Source of the DNA: Aphelidium insulamus
Lineage: Eukaryota; Aphelidiomycota; Aphelidea; Aphelidiaceae
Reading direction: 5' to 3'
Assembly: GCA_036784855.1 (NCBI GenBank)
Contig: JAZDSV010000018.1
Coordinates: 124,001-188,000 of the forward strand
Length of the DNA stretch: 64,000 bases
Shown: one piece after another, positions 13,532 through 25,453 of the stretch
Layout of the letters: every line of letters begins with the position of its first letter
Numbering within the stretch: position 1 is the first letter of the stretch
Made by a program: the position numbers and the translations under genes
The notes under the pieces: model-generated
The model's input: the letters and a program-made list of their open reading frames with translations, nothing else
Database searches by the model: none
Told to the model about the DNA's origin: nothing

Positions 13532-16500
13532 TTATTGTGTCCATAACGCCAGCAGCTCCTTCATTCGCCCCTCAATTATTGTGCTGGACTCTTGACGTAT
13601 TGCCGCACGTAAACCGTCAATGTTCTCGTTTGAACTGAACACTTTGCGAACATCGTTTCCTGGTTCTAAAACTGATAAAAGCATTGTACATGTATAAAAC
13701 ACTTTTTCATACCGGAGCATTTTTTAGTGATTTTGAGAAGCAGAGCTACCGCCATCTCTCGCAGTGATGAGAATTTGGTTTCATTAAAGACAGCTAGACA
13801 CGAAGAGATGACATCGCTCTCCTTGAACTGCAAAACATCATTGCCACCCAGCTTTGTCGCCACGAGATCAATGGCCTCTAAAATAGCCGTTTTGACATTC
13901 CAGGGAATACCCGGCTTGTCCAAGTATGCAACAAGTAATTTCAGCCCCTTCTGCAAGATATCTGCCCGCATCTCGATTCCGCCAGCCACGCCACACACAC
14001 AAGTGGCACCGATACATTTAAAAGCCGCTGCCCGCACAAGGTTGAAAAGTGGAATACTGGCGGCATCATCTTCTTCCATTGCATCTTTATCCAGCTCGTC
14101 TTCCGCAAGAGGCCACAGGTAAGGCCAAGTGCGCGCAGCTGCGTCACTGATCTCGGGAAAGCCTACCAGCAATATAAACAATGCCTCAAGCGCATAACGC
14201 TGATAAAGTTTGTTGCCGTCCTTTTTAGATTCCCGGATGAAAATCTGTAATGCATGCATCAGTTTACATTGTTTCGTGAACTACGAGCCTTACATACCTG
14301 AACTACGCTTTCCAGCTCTGTAGCGTTGACCACTTTATCATCGCGAACGAAGAAGGCTCTGCAGGACACGCAAGCATTACTTAAGGACTTGAGCACGATC
14401 TCTGAATGGGAGTTGGAATCAGTTGCCGTGAATGTCGAGCAAACGGAATACCTTTCCCGGCCCAATATCGTCCACTTAATACTTCCTCAAACATCGGCAA
14501 CAGTGTCGGAAATTCAGCCACCATGTCGGAACCCATAAGCGACGCCATGTCAGCAACGGATAGAGCGGCTTGTGCTTTGATGGGCCATGAGGGGCTTTTT
14601 AAAGCTTGTGATGCGAGTTTGATAATATCGCGCGAATACAGCTTCACTGCCGTTACAGGTCGACTAATATTGCTTTCCCAAACTTCTGAGAATATCTTTT
14701 TGACGTCTTCAGTGGCATCGTGGCAGCCAAAAAATGCAATTGGAAGCAAATCTGAATCGAAACGTTTAAATGTATCAGACGAATGTTTGGCAATCTCTGC
14801 GATCGTCAAAGCAGCGCCAAGGCGAGGCTCCAAATCTGTCTGCTTAGACATAAAAGATAGACTTGTGACACTGACCAGTTTTTTTAAAGTACAGCGTTTT
14901 CAAGTGCTCAATGAACTTTTCCATGGTTACGCCCGAGCAAGATTTCGCCAAGTAACCACATGATGAGGCGAACGCCTTTTGCAATGGAACACTTCGATCT
15001 TGAATGGTGCCGCTAAGACTTTTCATGATCATGTCGGCGAATGCGGGATGATCATGGAAAACACTCTGTGCTTTTACGGCAAGCATTACGGAAAATGCAG
15101 CGCATCCCGCCCTGGTTGCCAAACCAACACCTTTGCGAATCATGTGCGCCAACTTTGTTGCAACAGTCTCGATGTTGCCGTCATCAATGTAATCCACACA
15201 GAAACCAACTGCTTCCATAATAGGAGAGGCGCGGGCAGCGGCTGCTCTCGAGCTATCCAGCTGGAAGAAAGCAATTATGTTATTTGTCGTATGGCACAGC
15301 GTGTCGGCTTACCATAGCTTCGGATATTTGATAACGATCCGTGTGGAAACTGAGATAATTTAACATTTGCGGCTCGAGACTCGACATCGCTTCCAACAAG
15401 GTGAAAACGATGTCGGCCACATGTGGGCGAAGCAGGCTGCCAGATTTCTTGCAGAGCTGCAAGACAGTGGACAAACTGAATTTGCGCACATCCTCCACCT
15501 GCGAGATGAGACCTTGCTGTAGTAAGTATGGCACAATGATTTGCATCATGCGCGCGCCCTCCTCCTTTGTAGACGATCCCACAGAAGCGTCGCAACTTCT
15601 AATGCAAATGTTTGTTAGAGTCCGTGACGACTTGTACGCGGCCACGCGAACGCTCTCCTTGATATCATCCAGCGCCCGGAAATTCATCATCCATAATTTC
15701 TCAATGTGAGGTCGCAACTGGGCAACTTCACGGCTTTGCAGCAAACTGCTCAGACAGTTGCAGCTACGGACATCACGTTAATCAATATTCAAAATTTCTA
15801 GCACTTACCTTGATTCACGAGTGCGCCACAATCTATCTCCCATTCCAGAGAGCACGTCCTTCATAATGGGGTCAAAGTACTCGTCAATTGTTTTCTTGTC
15901 ATTATCGACTATTGCGCTCCAGATGCTCTTCATGCTCTGGGCAACCTTTGGGTTGGGGTCGAAGGAGTAGCGATATAGCTTTGGTATGAGCGCAGGTAAG
16001 TACTGTCGCAACTCTTGCTTAGAATTGGCTACAGCATGCTAGGCGCGGAGATAAATGAAGATTTGAGAACCTACAAATTATTTGCGAGAATCCAAAGGCT
16101 GTACCCCGACGGGCATTCCAGGTCTGATGGTGTGACGCAAGGCTCATAAACTTGTAAACCAAGTCAGGCTTGTTCATATCAGACGCAAGTGAGCATAGCT
16201 CTTTATACGTTGTCACCGATGCACCGTCTGGCGCGGTACCAATTTCATTATCTTCAAACAGTTTCGTATCGTCAGAGACTTTGAAAGCATCTGCGCTCTT
16301 ATTTGAATCGCCCAATGAGGAAACTAAGCCGCGAACCAGTTCTGATTTCACATCTTCGCTACCGAGCAGATATACAAAGCCAACTCCTTTCGCCGCAATA
16401 TCTTGGGTAAATTCATCACGATCAGCCAACATCACGGACATGGCCCGATGGACTCGCGCAAGTGAAGACTACATGTTTAAAATTCGCAGCAACCAAATCG

Positions 16501-19500
16501 TTGCACACTTACCAACAGCGTAGTGCTCTGCTTGCACGCCTTGACAATCGACAAGAGCCAAATAAGCGCAGCACGTTTCGCACCAGCCGCTTTGGCTACT
16601 GGCGCATCAGATCTGCCCAACAAATACTCATCGACTATCCGATCAATCACGGTCGATAACGCCGTTTCAGCATCGGCCAACGGCTCTGGCAGCTTGCAAT
16701 CGACAATGTCAAAATGCGGCAACAGAAACGATGACCCGGTTCCATAAGAAGCAATGATCAGTGATTCGCCAACGCTGAAGTGCACATCAAGTAGTTTAGG
16801 CATCTTATCCGCCAGTGAGAACAGAAAATCGATTACTCGAGCACGATACGAAGGTATCAAGTAGCAGCAATGAGCTAACGCCCGCAATGAATGCTGCAAT
16901 ATCTTGGAGTCGGTGCTCTTTTCAGCTAAAGTAAAGACCTTTTCAACTTCAGCAGCAGCTGCGTCACCTTCAAAGACATCCAGCAATGACTCATATCGTC
17001 CAACCTCGCTAAGCGCATCCAGAGTGGATAATATTGTCATCGAATTAAAGTCGGAAAGACCAAGCCCAATACGGGCCAAAAACAGGTGCAATGTCTCGCC
17101 CGAGAACAGCTGCTTTGCTGGCTCAGCGCTACTGTGGATACAGCGCCCGATAGTGTAGCCGGCAGCTAATGTAAACCCAAGTCTGGATTCCAGGCCGCAG
17201 TTGGGCTCTTGTGCCTCCTTTAACATTGACGTGACCATGTCATTTGCACTTCCAGCTCGGCAAGCAATTAGTCCCACAGTGTGGGCAGCGGTCATCCTGA
17301 CGTCAAAGTTTTCATTACCCAGTAACGGCTATGTCATATTAGAACCTCGTCATGGATAAAACTGCTTAACCCACTTGAAACAAGCTTGATCTGGTGGCAA
17401 ATGACTCGGCCAACTTTGGGGAGCAAAGAATCATATCGCGCACGACCCGGCACCCAGCACGCTTCATTTCTGAATCTGCATACGAATTGGCCATGGAACC
17501 TAAGATAAGGTTGCCGTACCGGAATTTTCGTCACTGATGCCGATCGTAGCCAAACTCAAATATACACCGAGCGCCGAGGAGAATTCAGGTTTAGCGTCGG
17601 ATGTACAGCGTAAATAATTCATCATTGATGTGCGTAATTCAACTGATATTTCATCCGCCTCGTCTGATTCACGTGTATCCACATCTTCTTCGTTGCGAAG
17701 ATTTCCACTGGCATGTTGACGCAATAGTGTTGTCAAGTAACGAAGCGTGGAGATTATGAACAAAGTGCTGACTCCAGGAAGCTGTTTCAGTAAGCGAGAG
17801 CCACTGAATGTAATGTTTTGAAAGGATTTCCGAATATCTGCCGCAAGATCAATCGTTAAATCTGGCAGTAACGGCAGCAATGAGCTCTCCGGTAGAGCTT
17901 GAGTGATCAAAGTGCATAGCTCTGTGAATGAGACCATGGGCATTGCAGAAGCATCGTTGCCTCTGACCCCGTATAACCCGGCACGAGCTGCTTCTCGAAT
18001 ATCCAACTCCTTGTCCTGAGTCGCAATCAAGGAAATGAGGCGCGAGAATGGGTCGGACGCGCTGAATACCGAGTTTGCGTATGATACACACACATATCGA
18101 GCTCGGTGTTCATCCTTTGCAAGCAATGTGAGAATAATACGTACAACTGATGTAACCACTCACGGAAGGGTAGTAGTTTAGTATTAGTCGACGGATTTGA
18201 ATTGAAGCCGCTTCGTTAGCCGTCATGAATATGCCTCGAATTTGTTGCAGGGCGTCCGAGACAAAGTGTCGCACGGATGCCGATTCAACAATTAAACTGC
18301 GCATCAAATATTCAAGAGTGTCGATATCGCTGGAAAAGAGCGTTTCGCAGCGTTTCATTAGTAGACCGACGCATGTGAATGCATATCCGCGGACAGCGTC
18401 ATCGTTTGTTGTTGCTGAGTCACCTTCGCGAGCCTGAGTGAGGAAATCTTTGAGTCGACGAACAGAATCCACGGCAATTAATTCAACTCGGTCTGTAGAT
18501 GCCGAACGCGCCACCCACTGCAAAAATCCCATTCCTGCCAGACGCAACTTGGGCGACGCATCAGATCGAAACACCGAGTCCTCGACAATAATCTTGGCCA
18601 ACGATGAATTGCTTGCCAGCTCTGACCGACTCATGTACTTTAGCAAGCGCTCTTTTAGCTTGTCGGACACGGCAACCGGTGATGCCTGTGCCGAGTGCAA
18701 AGGAGATTTTGCCATATACTGCGAGAACAATGTTTCGACGACGCCTTGCTGTTCAAAATCAGGCAACCCCAGCTTCTTCAGCAGTGTTTCCGCTTCGCTG
18801 ACCACCTGATGGTTGGTGTCACAACAAGCAACCAACGCCGCGACAAACACTGGCCCGACAAGCGCGCTGGCAGGCGCATCACCGGCCGCCAGTGATTTTG
18901 TATCATTCAGGATATAGCGGAGTACGTTGAGCTTAAGTGTTCAAGAAGAAATCATCATTAATAGCACGTATATACCTTTTTTTCTGCAACACTCTGAGAG
19001 GACTTGGTCCACGCAGTCTTCCCATCATTTGATATTGCCTTGACACTTTCCGCAGACATTCCAGAAGGCGGTTGAGCAGCGTTGGTCGAAGGAGCAAACA
19101 AAAGTGTCTGAACCATGAAAGCTAGCAGCAGCTCACTTTCATTCGACAGAGGTAAGATGGAAGAGCCGTCTTGTTTGCACGATGCCAGTCCCTGCCGATA
19201 CTTTTAGCAACTCGGACAAAGGCCTATCCCGCTTACATGTAGAATAAGCTGATATAGAATCGTCTGCTGTGCCCTGCTCTTGCTACTAAAGTGTGCCGCC
19301 AGCTTTGGTAGTAGTGCACCAACAGTCTGCGTCGTGTGAGCGATCTACATACACTGCAATATACTGGAACGTGAAATACCTCGGAGGAAGCCGAGTCAAA
19401 TCCCATTTCCAAGTAGATGAGGGCAAAGTTTCGAACCAACTGCAGACCGGCAGTAGCGCCACTATGCTGCGGCACGCTGTCTGGAAGCACTTCTAGCTAG

Positions 19501-19888
19501 CAAAAGAGTAGTTGGTATGAAGTATAAGTACTATACGTAGATATCGCGCACCTGGAATAGATCCACCAACTCTGCAAGCGGCAGCACCAATGAGCCAGGC
19601 GAAGCAGATTTCACCCTTGCATTGACATGGGTCAATATCTTGAGCACCTGTGTGTGATGTAGCGACCATTAGAGTGCCGTCGACGGGGGCACAGGCACAG
19701 TGTCACGTATAATAATCAACAACCTTTGGGCGTATGGCGGCAGCATTGGGCGACGCCAGCTTCATCAGGATGCCAGGCAAAAATGTTTCCACTGCACTGC
19801 TCAACTTGGCCGGTGTGTCGGCTAGAGCGAGGCGCATCTCCACCTGCTCCAGCGTCTGCAGCTCCACGGCGGCGCTTGGGTACGTCAT
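13532..19888 (-). CDS. ECM29: Ecm29 proteasome adaptor/scaffold
   Basis: Seventeen exons, complement(join(13532..13671, 13713..14244, 14298..14401, 14452..14835, 14876..15260, 15313..15763, 15809..16028, 16075..16468, 16513..17328, 17375..17499, 17568..18114, 18164..18931, 18976..19191, 19237..19326, 19380..19496, 19552..19647, 19724..19888)), give about 1,849 aa, matching human ECM29 (1,845). Landmarks: N-terminal EQVEMRLALADTPAKL, the TYKELCSLASDMNKPDLVYK block, RYSFDPNPKV and YWAGKEIVLKSLSNAC. It is an all-HEAT-repeat protein that binds 26S proteasomes and monitors or remodels them. The exon ending at 17568 has three same-phase donor choices (introns of 68, 36 or 20 nt); the 68-nt one is used here. 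Two acceptors are AAG rather than CAG/TAG (18115, 18932). Confidence 0.95.
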
Positions 19889-20668
19889 GAGTGGAAGATT
19901 GATAGGCTGTTACAGTTGCATATGCAAGTAGTTCAATTATATCATTAAAGTTGTTGCTGCGCCAGAATCTCGCATCGGCGTACCCCGACACACTGCAACG
20001 CTTACTCAAGGATGAGATAATTCGGAGCGCCTTGCAGCAGTACCACTACTGGCAATATATATATATATAGTCCACGAAATGAATTGCCCGTGAGTATTAA
20101 CACTACGTACATATATTTATTGAAGATGTTAAGTGCCACCCAGCCATACGTCTGTGTATGTGTGCGCTTGATGCATACATATATCTGTGATTAGTATATT
20201 GGTGCATAGTTGTAGTGAAGTTAGCTTGAAGCCAATTAGTATATATATATTCCTAGTCCTGTATAGTTTGCTTATACATATTTGCATGAAAAGAGCATCT
20301 GAAATCTGATAAGGTCTCTAGGTATTTTACATTGTATATTTGTCCATCATGAGATTATGTATGTGAGATACGGGATGCGGCTTCACTAGTTGCTGTAGAT
20401 GCAGTGACATCGTTGTAGGGGGGTTCAATTTTATCTGCAATAAATACCAGCTCTGCCGCTTGATCTATAGCATACATACATATCTACGTACGTAGACGCT
20501 GTAATGATAAGAATCATTTGGCGCATATGGGGAAGAATGGAGTTTATTAAAGTGAGTCAATTTCTATGTCGACTACCATGGCGCATATGTATCCAAATTT
20601 AAGTAACACTCCTTGATGCAGTAATTGACTCACTTTAATAAACTTCATTTAGTCCTTGATCCACTGAA
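19889..20668. promoter_or_regulatory. divergent ECM29/PRE7 intergenic promoter
   Basis: 780 bp between the two start codons, both genes acting on the proteasome. The sequence is AT-rich, with TA runs near 20055-20070 and 20240-20250. No coding frame is convincing. I find no classical PACE element (GGTGGCAAA). The 150 bp next to PRE7 hold a perfect inverted repeat (separate entry) and a 10-bp direct repeat, GGCGCATATG, at 20520-20529 and 20580-20589. Confidence 0.6.
20541..20644. repeat. 22-bp perfect inverted repeat with TGAGTCA sites
   Basis: Arms at 20541-20562 and 20623-20644 are exact reverse complements (22/22), separated by 60 bp. Each arm contains TGAGTCA/TGACTCA (20553-20559 and 20626-20632), the bZIP (Gcn4/AP-1-type) consensus. 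The inner arm ends 24 bp before the PRE7 ATG. It could be a paired bZIP site or the ends of a small lost element; there is no flanking target-site duplication. Confidence 0.8.
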
Positions 20669-20934
20669 ATGCTCCAATTCGACCGGAGTGAGAGCGCCGC
20701 CAAGGTTCCCGTGGAGCACAGCTTCTCGCCCTTCACTGACAATGGCGGGTGCGTCCATTGATATAATGTACGTGTGTGTTTGAGCTGACCTGTGCCGCAC
20801 AGCACCACCGTCGCCATTGCCGGCGAGGATTTCTGCATCATCGCCGCCGACACCCGTCAGAGCCAGGGCTACGAGATCAACTCGCGCTACCAGCCACACA
20901 CCTTCACTGTGCAAGTGCACTTTTGATATGTATT

Positions 20935-20993
<59 letters not shown>

Positions 20994-21694
20994 CTGTGCT
21001 CTGACCGTCGCGCATATGCAGCAACGACACTGTGGTGTTTTCTGGCTGTGGCATGTACGCCGACACGGTGGCCCTCAATAAGAACATTGGTGTGCGCCAG
21101 CAGGTACATCTTGGCATGTAGATACAGCAGCAGTAGTACACTACTCCATGTATTCACCGTGTGGCGTAGCTGTACAAGCATGCACACAACAAGCCAATGA
21201 GCTGCCCAGCCGTGGCGCAGATGGTGTCGATAATGCTCTACCAGAAACGCTTCTTTCCCTACTATGTATTCACCATACTGGGCGGTCTGGACACGGAAGG
21301 TATTGAGATAGTATCGGTCAATTATAGATTACACGCATACGCTGTGCAGGCAAGGGCGTGGTGTACAGCTTTGACCCGGTGGGCTCGTATGAGCGTCAGA
21401 TGTGCCGCGCGGGTGGATCTGCCGCCTCTCTCATTCAGCCCTTTCTGGACAACCAGGTATGGTATCATATGCTTATATATAAGGCAGTGACTTGATATCA
21501 CGTTGTAGGTCATGATGAAGAACATGAAGGACGTCAAGTTCTCGTACTTGTCGCAAGAGGCGGCCATCAAGCTGGCCAAAGATGCGTTCACGTCGGCCGC
21601 CGAGCGCGACATCCACACTGGCGATTTCCTTGAAATCTTCATCGTCACCAAGGCCGGCATTGACAAGCAGCGCTTTGACCTGCGCAAGGACTGA
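20669..21694 (+). CDS. PRE7: 20S proteasome subunit beta-6 (PSMB1/Pre7)
   Basis: Exons join(20669..20748, 20803..20910, 21022..21103, 21170..21299, 21350..21456, 21509..21694), giving 230 aa. Landmarks: [58 protein letters not shown], and the C-terminal DLRKD shared with human PSMB1. It is a non-catalytic ring subunit of the proteasome core. Intron 2 (20911-21021) must begin GCAAGT to keep phase ([11 protein letters not shown]), so it is GC-AG. It also carries a 19-copy ATG repeat. The gene converges on the next one with 108 bp between stops. Confidence 0.96.
20935..20991 (+). repeat. (ATG)19 trinucleotide microsatellite in a PRE7 intron
   Basis: 57 bp of uninterrupted ATG/GAT repeat inside the GC-AG intron of PRE7. 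It generates spurious poly-Asp, poly-Met and poly-His reading frames. Confidence 0.95.
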
Positions 21695-21802
21695 GGTGGT
21701 GCTACTAGTACGCATTCACAGTGTATTCCTTGAAGTAAACAGTGTTGAGTGGGATGGAATTTTCTGTGGGCATGTGCTGGTACATCAAGTGCTCGTGCTG
21801 CA

Positions 21803-23583
21803 CTACAGACCAGTCACGTCGAACCCGGGCATGGGGAATCGGCGCGAGAACTGCTGCACTTGCTGGCGCAGCTCGCCCACCTGTTTCAGCACCGCCTCAT
21901 CCGTGTCCAGCACCGCCAAGAACGCCTTCATCATCTTGGATTCGGCGCGCTGCTGCACCAGCTGACACAGCTCTACCGCTTTGTGCAGGAATTCGGCCAC
22001 GGCCTCAAAGTCCGCCTCCTTGAATGATCGAGATGTGAGTGCCGGTGTGCCCAGGCGCACGCCACCAGGACTCAGTGCCGACACATCGCCATGCACAGCA
22101 TTCTTGTTCACCGTGATGCTAAACAATTCAGTCGGCACAGGTGTGAAGGTGCATTGAGTAAACTCTTCATACACAGAACGACTATCTTTCACTTACTGAG
22201 TAAGATCACAAATCTTCTCCATTTTGCTGCCAGTCAGTCCAATTGGACGCAGGTCCCACAGCACAAGGTGGTTCTCGGTGCCGTCCGTGACCAGCTTGTA
22301 GCCCTTGGCCATCAGCGCCGTGGCCAGTGCCCGAGCATTGGCACGGACTTGCGCCGCGTACTGCTTGAACTCGGGCGTGGCTGCCTGTCGCAGAGCCACT
22401 GCAATGCCAGCAATGGTGTTGTTATGCGGGCCGCCCTGGCAGGCTGCATGCGGAGTGAATATCCATATATATATATATATATATATATAAATGAGTACCA
22501 CGTACCGGGAAAGACGGCCATGTTGATGCGCTGCTCGAAATCAGTTGGCTGGCCAGTTGTGCGATCAGTCTTGCGGAAGAATATGACGCCGGCACGCGGA
22601 CCACGCAATGTCTTGTGCGTGGTGGTGGTGACCACGTCGCAATAGTCGAACGGCGACAACAGCTCGGCACCAGCCACCAGCCCCGAGAAGTGGGCCATGT
22701 CGCACATGAGCAGCGCGCCATTGTCATCCGCAATCTACAGTAATATGTAAATACCATTAATATGCATAAATTATATTATAAATCAATATTACAACTTTGT
22801 ACCTGACGGAAGCGAGCATAGTCAAACTCGCGCGGATAAGCAGACGCACCACAAATAATCAGCTTGGGACGGAAGAGGGCCGCGTTGCGAGCCAGAGCAT
22901 CGTAGTCAATGAGGCCGGTCTGCGCGTCCACCTGGTACGGCATGGACTCGAAAAAGACCGACGTGGCCGATATCTTCTTCTTGGCCGTCTGGTAGCCGTG
23001 CGTCAAGTGGCCACCCGACGGCAAGTCCAGCCCCATAATGCGGTCGTGCGGCTGCAACAACCCGGTGAACGTGGCAAAGTTGGCCGGGGATCCTAGCCAT
23101 TAGTATGTACAAAGAAGTTTATGCCGAACTTTACCAGAGTAGGGCTGCACGTTGACACCCCAGTCCGATGGGTCGAGGCGGAAGGCGGCCAGCGCGCGGT
23201 CCCGGCACAGCTGCTCCACCTGGTCAATTATCTCGTTACCGCCTGCATTAATATTATATATGCGAGTTGCCACATGTGCAAGAATACGAATACTCACCAT
23301 AGTAGCGAGCACCGGGCAGACCCTCCGAGTACTTGTTGGTGAGACAGGAACCGTTGGCCTCCATGACGGCGGCACTGGTAAAGTTCTCGGACGCGATCAA
23401 CTCCAGGCCGCTCCACTGGCGCTCCTTCTCCTGCTGCACCAGTGCATACACCTCGGGATCCTCTTGCTGCAGCGGGGTGTTCATGCATGCATTCTACGTG
23501 AATGTGTGTTAATTGTGTCTGCGTGTCTGCGCGTGTGCTACCATGGTACGTACCCACACATCGGCTGTGCCAGCGGAGACCAT
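21803..23583 (-). CDS. SHM2: serine hydroxymethyltransferase, cytosolic type
   Basis: Exons complement(join(21803..22118, 22197..22443, 22506..22734, 22803..23092, 23135..23242, 23298..23493, 23554..23583)), giving 471 aa. PLP-enzyme landmarks: [26 protein letters not shown], the PLP-lysine motif [21 protein letters not shown] and [18 protein letters not shown]. It interconverts serine and glycine with one-carbon transfer to tetrahydrofolate. There is no obvious mitochondrial presequence, hence the cytosolic call. A small oddity is FPACQGGPH where most family members have FPGLQGGPH or FPSLQGGPH. The intron at 22444-22505 contains a TA run. Confidence 0.96.
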
Positions 23584-24179
23584 TTTTGTACTGATAATTA
23601 TTGGATTGATGGACGGTGGAATCACATATATAACAATCAGTATATTTAATATATCAATATAATACTGCACGTGTCTGTTTCGTTACGTGGTGAGGGACAC
23701 GCATCTTCACATAACATGCTTTACACCTCCAGTACTTTTAGTAGTCAGTCTCTTACGCAGCTGAGAGTCAAATGCAAAATTGCGTACAGTTATGTTTGTA
23801 ATCCACACCTATGTACACACCACAATTACGTCGTGGAATCTGTGTCGTTGTGTGTATCTACGTATGCAAAAAGACAGAACCAAGACAAGCATTGGTGGGA
23901 CATGCTTATTGTGGATTGCATACTTGGCCAGAGCGCATAAGTGTATGTAGAGCCGCACAATTAGTTAAATATTCCATTCGCACTAAATACACACACTACT
24001 ATAACACTAATACACACACTACTATAAGGACTACTATGTATGCTGCTCATTGAGGGAAATTGAACCACTAACAGGTTGTATAAAACGAGGTATTTAACAA
24101 CGGAGAGTATTAACACAGACAAGTCTCTGGCTGCACAAATATTATAGAAATATTTAAGTTGTGTCTACTACATAGTGCA
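23584..24179. other. intergenic region upstream of SHM2
   Basis: AT-rich SHM2 promoter side plus the 3' side of the minus-strand gene ending at 24180. A short imperfect tandem of about 21 bp containing ACACACACTACTATAA occurs twice at about 23991-24030. No gene is seen. Confidence 0.5.
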
Positions 24180-24899
24180 CTAGAGTGACTGCAGCTTGAA
24201 CCGCGATAGATATGCCGGCGTGTCATCGCTTCCGTCGTCATCGGGCGGGCAGCCGCGGTACGTGTGGCCCGGGTTGGGCTGCATGTCACAGCCGTCGTTG
24301 AGGTCAAACACACTGTCACTCTGCTGGCCGATTTGCATGTCCAGCCAGTCGGTGGCACCGGGGTCATTGGCCTGGTTGGTGCTGCGCAGCGGCAATGCCG
24401 ACGTGTCACCCTCGGCGGCACGAAAGTAAAAGTATATGGTGTCGGGGTCGCCCACTGGGCCCAGTCGCCACTTTTGTGCCGGTACACCACGGAACAGCAT
24501 CGGGCCGTCCAGCACCGCGCCGCCCGTCTGCATAAAGTGTGGATTCAGCACGGGCAGGTCCGCGTGTGACCGGTAGCACTCGCCAGGGTCATTCAGTGCG
24601 GGCCGCGGTGGGAACACGGTGAACGCGCTGCCGTCCCTGAACACAATCGAGCACTTGACACTCCACTGCTCCTCCAGGTTCACGTAGTGGTCGTAAAAGT
24701 CGTAGCGGTTCATGCCGCCGCCAGTGGCTGCCGGGTCGTACCGTGCGTACAGCTTGGTCCATTGGGCGCGCGACGCCAGCGGTTCCGGTCCGATCTTGAG
24801 CAGGGTGGCGTTGAATTCGTACGGGAGTGCGGGGGCCTGCACGTGGCTGCACACTGCCCCACTGGCGCACATCAGCAGCAGTGCCAATAATGCCCACAT
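24180..24899 (-). CDS. secreted protein, unrecognised family
   Basis: Single-exon frame of 239 aa. The signal peptide MWALLALLLMCASGAVCS is followed by a mature domain with aromatic/beta-strand character (MNRYDFYDHYVNLEEQWSV, DTIYFYFRAAEGD) and five Cys, ending DDDGSDDTPAYLSRFKLQSL. There is no GPI or membrane anchor. The fold style recalls ependymin-like or protease-propeptide beta domains, but I cannot support an assignment. Coding bias and the clear signal peptide argue for a real gene. Confidence 0.7.
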   Translation of the reverse strand: MWALLALLLMCASGAVCSHVQAPALPYEFNATLLKIGPEPLASRAQWTKLYARYDPAATGGGMNRYDFYDHYVNLEEQWSVKCSIVFRDGSAFTVFPPRPALNDPGECYRSHADLPVLNPHFMQTGGAVLDGPMLFRGVPAQKWRLGPVGDPDTIYFYFRAAEGDTSALPLRSTNQANDPGATDWLDMQIGQQSDSVFDLNDGCDMQPNPGHTYRGCPPDDDGSDDTPAYLSRFKLQSL

Positions 24900-25453
24900 A
24901 TCGGTATATGTGGCTGCAGGTGGAGCGATAGTTGATATGAAATGGCTGAAAGAGCGCCGCTCTTATATATCAGATATCGTACGAGCAATTCTTTATGGGC
25001 GCCGATCGTTGATGGCACGATTATTTGGTTCCCACGTCCAATAAGTAGACTGCATGAACTATTGTACAGTTTACATTTCATGCTTTAATGCCCTTCATGT
25101 GTAGTGTAATGGCGGAAACTGCGCGGTACATGCGACTATGCTGCATATTGACGTTACTCAAGTACACACAGTGGCCACCGCGGTAGAATACAGAGACAGA
25201 TAATTCTCAACGTGGAATATTGTTAAGTTGGAACGCCCTTGTGCACATTGACAAATGTAGGCGCTACAAAGCGATGGGCATACACTTGTTATTGCCAGCT
25301 AATATATGCCACCAGGTGCAACATGAAGGTGTGAATGTAAATACCAATACATATGAGAGCAATATTCCTCAAAAGGCAAAAATGCTCACCCAGAAGGCAA
25401 TGCCAGTGTATTAAGAAGCGCAATTCGAAACAGACAGACTTCAAACAACGTGA
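24900..25453. other. divergent intergenic region
   Basis: Promoter region shared by the minus-strand secreted protein (start 24899) and the plus-strand MINDY gene (start 25454). No coding frame, RNA gene or notable repeat recognised. Confidence 0.4.

Noticed and set aside
17500-17519. A 20-nt micro-intron in ECM29
   Set aside because: The sequence GTACGG...CTTAG would be spliceable on paper and keeps phase, but 20 nt is far below all other introns here; a 68-nt same-phase alternative was preferred.
20541-20644. MITE-type transposable element
   Set aside because: The inverted repeats are perfect but no target-site duplication flanks them, the inner segment is only 60 bp, and no second copy is in the window.
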